This document shows positions 57,312 to 64,000 of a DNA stretch of 64,000 bases, in pieces. Each line of letters opens with the position of its first letter. The stretch's first letter is position 1. This DNA is from Nocardiopsis gilva YIM 90087. GTDB taxonomy: Bacteria > Actinomycetota > Actinomycetes > Streptosporangiales > Streptosporangiaceae. The notes beneath the pieces were generated by a model that was not told where the DNA came from, did not search any database, and was given only the letters and a program-made list of their open reading frames with translations. A program made the translations under genes and the position numbers. Where the stretch lies: positions 5,394,001-5,458,000 of the forward strand of contig NZ_CP022753.1 of assembly GCF_002263495.1 (NCBI RefSeq), in the 5' to 3' direction.

Positions 57312-58240
57312 GCGTAGATCCCGACGCCGATCAGCCCCACCAGCGCCAGCAGGCAGAGTTGGAGCGGGCGGTCGCGCAGGGCGATCTCCTCGGGTTCCTC
57401 GCCGACACCGCGGTCGACCAGCTGGTGGTACCGGAGCACGAACACGAAGAAGGGGACGATGCTCGCCGCGTGGAATCCGTTGGGTTCGTGGGCGGCGCCG
57501 CCCTCCAGCGCCCACAGGCAGTAGGTGACGATCATGGCGGCGGACGCCATGGTGCGGATCTGCACCAGGTAGCTCCGGGAGTACCCGTTGAGGGAGGCGC
57601 GGGCGCCTTCGCTGCCGGGGTTGCGGAGTTCCGCCTCCCGCTTTCCTGCCACGACCAGGAGCGCGGCCAGCGACACCACGATGATGAACCAGCCGGTGAT
57701 GGGGACGCCGATGACGACGCCTCCGGCGACGGCGCGCAGCACGTGGCACCCGGCGACGGTGGCGATGTCGACGACGGTGATGTCCTTCAGCCACAGCGTG
57801 TAGGCGGTGGTGAGGGCGAGGTAGCCGAGGAGCACCGCGAGCAGGGGCAGGTTGCCGCTGGCGATGGCCACGAGCAGGGCGCCGGCCACCAGGGCGACGC
57901 CCGTGCCCACGGCGAGGGGGACCGGGACGATGCCGGCTGCGACGGGGCGGTTCCGCTTGCGCTCGTGCAGCCGGTCGTGGTGCACGTCGCGGGCGTCGTT
58001 GAGGAGGTAGGTGCCGCTCGCGGCGAGGCAGAACAGCACGAAGGTCAGGACGGTCCAGCCGAGCACTCCCGGGTCGGTGAGCATCCCTGCGGTTCCGGGA
58101 GCGGCGAGGACCAGCAGGTTCTTCAGCCACTGCTTGGGCCGAGCGGCCCGGAGGAGGCCAACCGCGCGCGCCCCCGGCCCCGGTGCCGACGCGGGGAGCG
58201 TCAACGCCGGGGCCGGGGCGGGGTAGAGCGATTCGCCCAT
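57308..58240 (-). CDS. ubiA: UbiA-type decaprenyl-phosphate phosphoribosyltransferase
   Basis: 310 residues, about 9 membrane segments. AARPKQWLKNLLVLAAPGTA and NDARDVHHDRLHERKRNRPV (the Asp-rich NDxxDxxxD-like motif, about 80-100) are the signature of prenyl-phosphate phosphoribosyltransferases such as Rv3806c; the second acidic loop is GKREAELRNPGSEGARASLN. The first step of DPA synthesis is transfer of phosphoribose to decaprenyl phosphate. It overlaps dprE1 by 4 bases and lies 15 bases after the DUF3068 gene, so all three form an operon. Confidence 0.88.
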   Translation of the reverse strand: MGESLYPAPAPALTLPASAPGPGARAVGLLRAARPKQWLKNLLVLAAPGTAGMLTDPGVLGWTVLTFVLFCLAASGTYLLNDARDVHHDRLHERKRNRPVAAGIVPVPLAVGTGVALVAGALLVAIASGNLPLLAVLLGYLALTTAYTLWLKDITVVDIATVAGCHVLRAVAGGVVIGVPITGWFIIVVSLAALLVVAGKREAELRNPGSEGARASLNGYSRSYLVQIRTMASAAMIVTYCLWALEGGAAHEPNGFHAASIVPFFVFVLRYHQLVDRGVGEEPEEIALRDRPLQLCLLALVGLIGVGIYA

Positions 58241-58255
58241 GGAATCACCAGACGT

Positions 58256-59194
58256 TCAGTGCCGACCGTGGGCCGACGTCCGGGCTCCGACGAGCAGGAC
58301 GCCGCCGAGGGCGATCAGCACCACGCCGACGACGAGCATCGTCAGCGGCAGGGTGGTGCGCACGAGCGGGATCAGGGACGCGCCCTCGGACGCGGTCTCC
58401 ACGTTGGACTTCTTGGTCTCGTCGGTGAAGCGCATGTCGCCGTCGAAGAGGACCAGCTTCTCCTCGCCGTCGACGAAGGCGCCGCGGTGCTGCTGTTCGC
58501 GCAGGTCGATCGGGGCGCCGGTGGTCGGCTCGATCCAGTAGGTGCGGGTGTTGCTGTACATCACGTCGGTGGTGGCGTCACCCTTGCCCTTCATGTCCAG
58601 CAGGGACTTGGGCAGGACCTTCTCCTCGATCTTGGTCGGCTCGACCTTCTGCGTGAACTTGTAGGTGTCGATCTTCTTGCCGTCGATGTCGAGGGTCTCC
58701 TCGCCCTCGAACTTGATGGGGAGGGTCTCCTTGGTGGCGGTGTCGAAGAACTCGTAGTCCTTCTTCTCGGTGAGGAAGGGGAACTTGAACGCCTGGCCGC
58801 TCTGCTTGGCCGGTTCCTCGTTGACCGAGGCGTCGCAGCAGTCGACCGCTTCGCCGGTGACCCGGTCGTGGCCGGTGCGGCGGGTGGTGGAAAGGAACGC
58901 GAAGTCCTTGTCGACATCCTTGACCCAGGTGAACTGGTCCCAGACGGCAGTGTCGTCGTCGCTGGCGGCCACGTCGCCGCGGATGGTGGTGTAGGCCTCC
59001 ACCTTTGCGTGCTCGACCAGTTCCAGGTCTTTGGCGCTGAAGTAGGTGACGTCGTCACCCCGGTTGACCGTCTCGCTGTACTGGTCGAGGGGGGTCTTCA
59101 TCGCGGCGCCGGCGACCCAGAACCGCAGCAGCGGGGCCAAGACCAGACAGAAGACCCCGAGCGCAATGCAGACGACTGCGGCGGTACGACGCAT
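58256..59194 (-). CDS. DUF3068 (PorA-like) membrane-anchored protein
   Basis: 312 residues; ATG 59194 behind GGGAG. N-terminal membrane anchor AAVVCIALGVFCLVLAPLLR, a large extracytoplasmic beta-rich domain (DQYSETVNRGDDVTYFSAKD; EETLDIDGKKIDTYKFTQKV; RTYWIEPTTGAPIDLREQQH) and a C-terminal membrane helix LTMLVVGVVLIALGGVLLVG. This is the DUF3068 layout, known from actinomycetes with envelope lipids; function unknown. As first gene of the operon with ubiA and dprE1 it is likely linked to the DPA or cell-wall pathway. A KstR-like site lies about 100 bases upstream. Confidence 0.85.
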   Translation of the reverse strand: MRRTAAVVCIALGVFCLVLAPLLRFWVAGAAMKTPLDQYSETVNRGDDVTYFSAKDLELVEHAKVEAYTTIRGDVAASDDDTAVWDQFTWVKDVDKDFAFLSTTRRTGHDRVTGEAVDCCDASVNEEPAKQSGQAFKFPFLTEKKDYEFFDTATKETLPIKFEGEETLDIDGKKIDTYKFTQKVEPTKIEEKVLPKSLLDMKGKGDATTDVMYSNTRTYWIEPTTGAPIDLREQQHRGAFVDGEEKLVLFDGDMRFTDETKKSNVETASEGASLIPLVRTTLPLTMLVVGVVLIALGGVLLVGARTSAHGRH

Positions 59195-59295
59195 GAGTTC
59201 TCCCGGGCAGAGTTAAGCGGATCTGGAACTTGCTTCATTTTCGGGTAGAGTACTTGTCCATGGCGTGCAACGTCACCAGGGCGTGTCCGAATTTT

Positions 59296-59309
59296 TATAA
59301 CACGTTCTA
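59296..59309. promoter_or_regulatory. KstR-like operator between DUF3068 and acyltransferase genes
   Basis: TATAACACGTTCTA fits TnnAACnnGTTnnA at every fixed position and resembles the archetype TAGAACACGTTCTA. It sits in the divergent gap, 102 bases from the DUF3068 start and 110 from the acyltransferase start, in an AT-rich patch (ATTTTTATAAC). Confidence 0.6.
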
Positions 59310-59418
59310 GTCTGACACGGGGTCGGTGACCTGCCCCCAGGTACCCCCCAGCTAGAGCTCGGCGCTCGCGCCACGCGCCCACACCCGCCAGCCGAAGGCA
59401 TGTGTAGGAGGCCGGCCT

Positions 59419-60879
59419 GTGACAGCACCGCCCGAAGCGAATGGGGCCGCGGCTGGAAACCCACCCGCGGCCGGCATCGTGACCGGCAACGGCAGGGGTA
59501 CCACCGCCCCTGCCACCGCAGCCAGGCCCGACTCCCGGTTTCTACCCCAGGTCAGAGGGCATATCACCGGGCTCGACGGCATCCGGGCCATCGCCGCCCT
59601 GATGGTGCTGGTGTTCCACGTGGGGATCGAGACCGGCGCGGCGCTCCACCCCGGTGTCTTCGGCGCCTTCCTCTCGGGCGGGCAGTACGGTGTCCCGCTG
59701 TTCTTCGCGCTGTCGGGACTGCTGCTGTACCGGCCGTGGGCGCGCGCCGCCCTCGACGGCACGCCGCGCCCCGCCGTCCTCCCCTACCTGTGGCGACGCG
59801 CCCTGCGGGTGCTCCCCGCCTACTGGATCGTTGCGGCCACGGCGCTGCTGATCTGGTCGGACGACCGACTGGGGTCGGTGGGCGCCTGGGTCGAGGTGAT
59901 GACGCTGACCTTCACCTACGACCTCGACCCGTGGTGGGTGGGGACGGGCCCCTACGGCCTGGGCCAGATGTGGAGCCTGTGCGTCGAGGTCTCCTACTAC
60001 CTGCTGCTCCCGGTGATCGCGTACCTGCTGGCCCGCTACGCCGGGCGCGCGGGACAGGGCCGCGGGCGCGGCGGACGCGGCGCGGCGAACACCGGCGACG
60101 GCCCCACCGCCTCCATCGTGGACGTCCGGGCCAAGCGCCTCCTCATCGGCCTGGCCGTGATGGTGGTGCTGAGCCTGCTGGCCTTCTTCCCGCAGTTCTA
60201 TCCGGAGCCGCGCCCCTACATGCACTCCTGGCTGCCGCGCACGCTCGGCATGTTCGCGGTCGGGATGGGGCTCGCGGTGGTCTCGGAGTGGGCCTGGCGT
60301 GAGTCCGGCCCCGACGGCCCGGTGCGCCGCTTCTGCCGGACCCTCCCGCGCGCGGCGACGCTGTGCTGGTCGCTCGCGGCGATCGTCTACATCCTCGCCT
60401 GCACGCCGGCCGCCGGTCCCCGGTTCGTCGGCGTGGACGGCCTGTGGGTCGGCTGGTTCAACTCGATCATCTCGATGGCCTTCGCGTTCTTCCTCATCGC
60501 GCCGGTGGCACTGATGCCGCGGTACGACGCGGCTTCCGAGAGCACCGGCGACGGCGGCAGCCCGCTATCGCGCTGGAGCGAGGGCGCCTGGCTGCGGCGG
60601 CTGCTGGCCCACCCCGTGAGCGTCTACCTCGGCAAGATCTCCTACGGGATCTTCCTGTGGCAGTTCGTGGTCCTGTACATGTGGCGCGGCTTCACAGGCC
60701 AGGAGATCTTCACGGGCTCCTTCTGGTTCGACATCGTTCCCGTCACCTTGGGCACGATCCTGTGCGCCGCAGCCACGTACCGGTGGGTGGAGGAACCCAG
60801 CCGCCGCTGGTACAACGCGGTCGGTCCCGGGCGCGGAAAGCGGAAGGCGAAGGCGGAGCAAACGGCCGCCACCGGCTGA
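59419..60879 (+). CDS. OafA/YrhL-type acyltransferase
   Basis: 486 residues from GTG 59419 (AGGAGG 7 bases before). Acyltransferase-3 signature HITGLDGIRAIAALMVLVFH (with the conserved R-A and H), GGQYGVPLFFALSGLLLYRP (about 92-112), TYDLDPWWVGTGPYGLGQMW, SLCVEVSYYLLLPVIAYLLA and GKISYGIFLWQFVVLYMWRG near the end. About ten membrane segments. Such enzymes acylate sugars of lipids, polysaccharides or natural products. Its place between DPA genes and a GT-C protein suggests a glycan or glycolipid substrate; that is inference. Confidence 0.87.
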   Translation: MTAPPEANGAAAGNPPAAGIVTGNGRGTTAPATAARPDSRFLPQVRGHITGLDGIRAIAALMVLVFHVGIETGAALHPGVFGAFLSGGQYGVPLFFALSGLLLYRPWARAALDGTPRPAVLPYLWRRALRVLPAYWIVAATALLIWSDDRLGSVGAWVEVMTLTFTYDLDPWWVGTGPYGLGQMWSLCVEVSYYLLLPVIAYLLARYAGRAGQGRGRGGRGAANTGDGPTASIVDVRAKRLLIGLAVMVVLSLLAFFPQFYPEPRPYMHSWLPRTLGMFAVGMGLAVVSEWAWRESGPDGPVRRFCRTLPRAATLCWSLAAIVYILACTPAAGPRFVGVDGLWVGWFNSIISMAFAFFLIAPVALMPRYDAASESTGDGGSPLSRWSEGAWLRRLLAHPVSVYLGKISYGIFLWQFVVLYMWRGFTGQEIFTGSFWFDIVPVTLGTILCAAATYRWVEEPSRRWYNAVGPGRGKRKAKAEQTAATG

Positions 60880-60969
60880 CCGGGGGCGGCCTGAGGACAC
60901 GGACGCATAGGGCGGGGCCGCGACCGCGACTCGGGCCCTGCGCCCCGTGCCGCACGCGACCCGTCGACG

Positions 60970-63123
60970 CTAGTCGTCGCCCGACCCGCCAGCGGTGTCC
61001 TTCTTCCCGCCGTCCTCGTCCTTCTCGTCGGCCTTAGTGTCCTTCGTGCCCTTCTCGCCGTCGCCGTCATCCTCGTCGGCGTCCTGCTGTGCCCAGGGGT
61101 CGCCGTCGGTCTGCGGCTCCAGCTCGCCGAAGGTCACCCACTTCATGCACAGTTCGTCCTGCTTGGTGTGGAGCAGCAGCTTGCTGCCCGCACCGGGAAC
61201 GGGGACGTACCACATGCCGCCCTTCGGGGCGGCGGGCAGTTCGGTGTCGATCCACGAGTCGCCGAGGACGACGCCGATGCGCGTGGAGGTCTCGGCGGTG
61301 TAGTTGATCGCGAGGATCATCGTCGGCCCGCCGAACGACTCGACCTGCCACATCACCTCGCCTTCGAGGGTGGACATGCACTTGTCGTCGTCCGGCTTGC
61401 CGAAGAACGCGCTGTCATCCTTGGGCTTGGCGGGGACGAGGTATCCGGCGTCGTTGAACACGAGCGCGGTGTCCGAGGGGCCGGGGCTGCGGAGCCGCTC
61501 GGCGACCCCCTCGTCGGCGAGCGGGCTCAGGACGTAGGAGCTGAGTCCGCGCGGGCCGTTCCACGGCAGCACGATGTCCGCGGGCACGGGGCGCGGGTAG
61601 ACGCCCGCCTCCTTCGGGATCTCCGACATCTGGGCGCGCACGGTGTCCAGGTACCAGCGCACCCGGTTGCCGCTGAGGGTGTCGGCGAAGGCGTAGGTCG
61701 AGTACCCGGCGGCGAGGATGAAGACCGTGGTGGCCGCGATGGTGACATCGCGGGCGCGCTTGGGCGGCGGCACCCACCGGAACGCGGCGTGGCCGTCCGT
61801 GCCACCTGCGTGGGAACCGCGTCCGGGGTCGTCCGTGCCCGGACTCTCCTCCCGTGTGGGGATGTAGGCGAAGGCGAGGCAGATCGCGAACACGAGCGCG
61901 GCGTCGGCGACGTAGCGCGGGTCGAAGCCGATGGCGTCCTCGTAGCGGCCGCGCGCGATGAGGGTCGGGATGATGTCCACGACCACCAGATAGCCGAGCA
62001 CGATCGCCCAGGCGCGCCACGAACGGCGGCGCAGCAGCAGGCTGACGCCGACGACCACCGCCAGGACCGACCACGCGCCGATGACCATGGGGGCGGACGG
62101 GTTGAGCAGGCCGCCGGCCGGGGTGACCGGACCCCATTCGAAGGGTCCGCCGACGGTTCCGGCCGGGAAGGTCTCGCCGAGCAGCCGCCGCGCCGCCGAC
62201 ACGGCGGTGTCCAGCTTGGGCAGACCGGCGCCCTCGCCCTGGGCGGTGTCCTGCTTGGAGATGTAGAGCAGCCCGTGCCCCACGGACAGCGCGCCCATAC
62301 CGACCCAGAAGGGCATGTCGCGTTCCAGGGTCGTGGCGATGACCTTGGGGAACCTGCCGCGCACGAGGAAGGCGGCGGCAACGACGAACAGCAGCGGGGG
62401 CAGGAACAGCGCCTTCACGGAGAAGGCCATGCCGAGCACGACGGCGCCCGCGGTCATCCAGCCGTACCGGACGTCGCCGGTCCGCAGGTAGCGCACCATC
62501 CACAGCAGCGACAGCGCCATGGCCAGCTGGAACGGCACGGCGTTCAGCGCGGCGGCCCACCAGGCGAGGACCGGCATCGTCAGCGGGGCGAAAAGGTAGA
62601 CGGCCAGCGGGGCGAGAATGGCCCAGCGGCGGCCGAAGACCACCCACAGCAGCCGGAAGACGGCGGCCGACGCGCCCGCCTGGAAGGCGACCATGATCCC
62701 GGTGGCCAGGCCCCAGTCGTAGGGCGCGATGGCGGTCTGGATGTAGGCGAGCAGCATCGCCCCGGGCATCAGGTGGCCCTTGTGCAGACTGGTCAGATAG
62801 TCCGGGGTGAGGTTGGTGGCCGCGGCGTTCCCGAAGAAGAGGAAGTCGTCCTCGACGAAGTAGGCCGAACGCAGCACATAGATCTTGAGCGCGAGGGCGG
62901 CGATGATCAGGACGCCGCCGAGCACCACCAGGGGATCGCGCAGGCCGTAGTCGGCCGCGGCGATGGCCCGACGCACCAGCGTCTGGTCGCTGCGGCCGTC
63001 ACCGGAAGCAGCGGCATCGGCTTCGGCAGGTGTCGAGGAGCCGGAGGTAACGTCAGGGGTGGGATCGCCACCGCTGACGCCGTGCCCATCGGCCTCCTGC
63101 CTCGTGCCTTCGGAACCAGGCAT
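60970..63123 (-). CDS. GT-C-like multi-pass membrane protein, candidate glycosyltransferase
   Basis: 717 residues. After a disordered N-terminus, about 12-13 membrane segments run from residue 48 to 470. The first outer loop has RSAYFVEDDFLFFGNA (about 70-85), an acidic E-D-D motif in the place used by GT-C glycosyltransferases, followed by LHKGHLMPGAMLLAYIQTAI. The C-terminal 230 residues (VRWYLDTVRAQMSEIPKEAG; PADIVLPWNGPRGLSSYVLS; MWYVPVPGAGSKLLLHTKQD) look like an extracytoplasmic beta-domain, ending in a low-complexity Asp/Lys/Glu tail. No confident family name. The nearby DPA genes make an arabinofuranosyltransferase plausible, not proven. A KstR-like site lies before it. Confidence 0.6.
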   Translation of the reverse strand: MPGSEGTRQEADGHGVSGGDPTPDVTSGSSTPAEADAAASGDGRSDQTLVRRAIAAADYGLRDPLVVLGGVLIIAALALKIYVLRSAYFVEDDFLFFGNAAATNLTPDYLTSLHKGHLMPGAMLLAYIQTAIAPYDWGLATGIMVAFQAGASAAVFRLLWVVFGRRWAILAPLAVYLFAPLTMPVLAWWAAALNAVPFQLAMALSLLWMVRYLRTGDVRYGWMTAGAVVLGMAFSVKALFLPPLLFVVAAAFLVRGRFPKVIATTLERDMPFWVGMGALSVGHGLLYISKQDTAQGEGAGLPKLDTAVSAARRLLGETFPAGTVGGPFEWGPVTPAGGLLNPSAPMVIGAWSVLAVVVGVSLLLRRRSWRAWAIVLGYLVVVDIIPTLIARGRYEDAIGFDPRYVADAALVFAICLAFAYIPTREESPGTDDPGRGSHAGGTDGHAAFRWVPPPKRARDVTIAATTVFILAAGYSTYAFADTLSGNRVRWYLDTVRAQMSEIPKEAGVYPRPVPADIVLPWNGPRGLSSYVLSPLADEGVAERLRSPGPSDTALVFNDAGYLVPAKPKDDSAFFGKPDDDKCMSTLEGEVMWQVESFGGPTMILAINYTAETSTRIGVVLGDSWIDTELPAAPKGGMWYVPVPGAGSKLLLHTKQDELCMKWVTFGELEPQTDGDPWAQQDADEDDGDGEKGTKDTKADEKDEDGGKKDTAGGSGDD

Positions 63124-63189
63124 GAGCTCTCACTTCCCAGGGGGTCGGTGCCGGGCCATTTGACGACACCACACAAAGTGATGTCACAA

Positions 63190-63203
63190 TATAACAAGTT
63201 TCA
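63190..63203. promoter_or_regulatory. KstR-like site upstream of the GT-C gene
   Basis: TATAACAAGTTTCA fits TnnAACnnGTTnnA exactly, but the inner two bases and right arm differ from the other sites. It sits 67 bases before the GT-C start and about 100 before the methyltransferase, in AT-rich DNA. Confidence 0.45.
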
Positions 63204-63303
63204 CATGATGCTATGAGTGTCGCCGCAGCTCCATTGTGGCGGAACAACCAGAACAAGAACCGGGTTCACCCCCGGGTTAGGGATGCCGCCAGGGGGTGGG
63301 ATC

Positions 63304-64000
63304 GTGGGCCTCGACGAGGTGCGTGAGGACTGGACCCGGCTCGGATCGACCGAGCCGCTGTGGGCGGTGTGCGTCGACCCGTCCAAGCGCGGTGGCGGCT
63401 GGGACGACGACGAGTTCCTGGCGTCGGGTTCCGCCGAGATCGATGGTGCCATGCGGCGCCTGGAGGAACTCGGCATCCGGCCGGACGGAGGCCGCGCCCT
63501 GGACTTCGGCTGCGGCGCGGGGCGGCTCTCCAACGCGCTCGCCGCACACTTCACGTCGGTGGTCGGCGTCGACATCTCCGAACCGATGCTGGCGGAGGCC
63601 CGCCGCCTGGACCGCAGTGGCGGCCGGATCGAGTTCCGCCTGAACGACACCACCGATCTGCGGTCGTTCCCGGACGACACGTTCGACCTCGTCTACACCG
63701 ACCTCGTGCTGCAGCACCTCCCGCCGGAGCTGGCCGAGGGCTACCTGCACGAGTTCTGCCGCGTGATCCGGCCGGGCGGGGCCATGGTCATCGGCATCCC
63801 GGCGCGCGAGCGGCGGACCTTCAAGGGCCTGGTCTTCAAGTACCTGCCGTGGCCGCTGATCCGCGTCGCCCAACGGGTCATCCTGCGCTACCCCGCCCCG
63901 ATGCGCATGCACACCCTGTCACCGGACGACCTGGCCGCAACACTGGCTCCCACCGGTGCCCGGATCGTCGCCTCCGACGAATACTGGGGCGGCGACCACT
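63304..64000 (+). CDS. Class I SAM-dependent methyltransferase (partial)
   Basis: 232 codons are visible; the frame is open to the window end. GTG 63304 lies after a G-rich AGGGGGTGGG; ATG 63283 is in frame and adds seven residues. The N-terminus DEVREDWTRLGSTEPLWAVC is typical of small-molecule or glycolipid methyltransferases. SAM motifs: RALDFGCGAGRLSNALAAHF (about 60-80), VVGVDISEPMLAEARRLDRS, FRLNDTTDLRSFPDDTFDLV and YTDLVLQHLPPELAEGYLHE, RVIRPGGAMVIGIP. It is divergent from the GT-C gene. Substrate unknown; envelope glycan modification is a guess from the neighbours. Confidence 0.82.
   Translation, partial: MGLDEVREDWTRLGSTEPLWAVCVDPSKRGGGWDDDEFLASGSAEIDGAMRRLEELGIRPDGGRALDFGCGAGRLSNALAAHFTSVVGVDISEPMLAEARRLDRSGGRIEFRLNDTTDLRSFPDDTFDLVYTDLVLQHLPPELAEGYLHEFCRVIRPGGAMVIGIPARERRTFKGLVFKYLPWPLIRVAQRVILRYPAPMRMHTLSPDDLAATLAPTGARIVASDEYWGGDH

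Overview
The window is high-GC actinomycete chromosome. Start codons are often GTG, most short intergenic gaps hold a GGAG-type ribosome site, and the gene families point to the Nocardiopsaceae or close relatives: a conservon, Rhs/LamG secreted proteins, DPA synthesis genes and DUF397 remnants. This placement is inference. I saw no rRNA, tRNA, CRISPR array or insertion sequence.

Layout. (1) 1-569 is the start of a methyltransferase running off the left edge. (2) 1017-5040 is a dimethyl-sulfone/sulfonate sulfur-scavenging operon on the minus strand (sfnG, sfnB, two flavin reductases) with a perfect inverted repeat upstream. (3) 5268-7316 is an accessory stretch with two GntR regulators, each divergent from tiny ORFs, and a DUF397 remnant. 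(4) 7435-12005 is a minus-strand group: PNPOx-like protein, carboxymuconolactone-decarboxylase-like protein, FAD/NAD(P)-binding protein and MFS pump. (5) 12871-17247 has an OmpA-type lipoprotein, then an MFS pump, a TetR repressor and a small ORF linked by repeated AGACAG-AC-CTGTCT operators. (6) 17187-29347 is a polymorphic-toxin locus on the minus strand: secreted DNRLRE/LamG protein, a 2444-residue Rhs protein with Hint domain and C-terminal toxin, a likely immunity protein, and a frameshifted membrane protein. Toxin tip and immunity gene have clearly lower GC.

(7) 29788-38564 is a sterol side-chain catabolic locus: CYP125-type P450, FadD19-type ligase, two Ltp-type thiolase-fold aldolases, a two-module DUF35 protein, a second acyl-CoA ligase and a divergent EchA19-type hydratase. 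The ltp3-like gene carries two one-base lesions. (8) 38592-39722 is a VanZ/RDD membrane protein. (9) 40144-44381 is a full conservon, cvnABCD, followed by an MpaB-family oxygenase (44553-45506). (10) 45608-48880 has a nitronate-monooxygenase-like protein, DprE2, a DUF1707 protein and a small membrane protein. (11) 48966-55820 is a CitA/CitB-type two-component system divergent from a tricarboxylate transporter tctCBA plus a second binding protein. (12) 55911-64000 has DprE1, a UbiA phosphoribosyltransferase, a DUF3068 protein, an OafA-type acyltransferase, a large GT-C-like membrane protein and the start of a methyltransferase. This last block, with dprE2, looks like synthesis and use of the arabinose donor decaprenyl-phosphoryl-arabinose.

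Two signals cut across regions. Sequences matching the KstR operator pattern TnnAACnnGTTnnA lie in the promoters of the nitronate-monooxygenase-like gene, the DUF3068-ubiA-dprE1 operon and the GT-C gene, and an imperfect one lies at the sterol divergent promoter. A family of long hairpins with a shared GTTGATCTCGG end sits at three gene boundaries.
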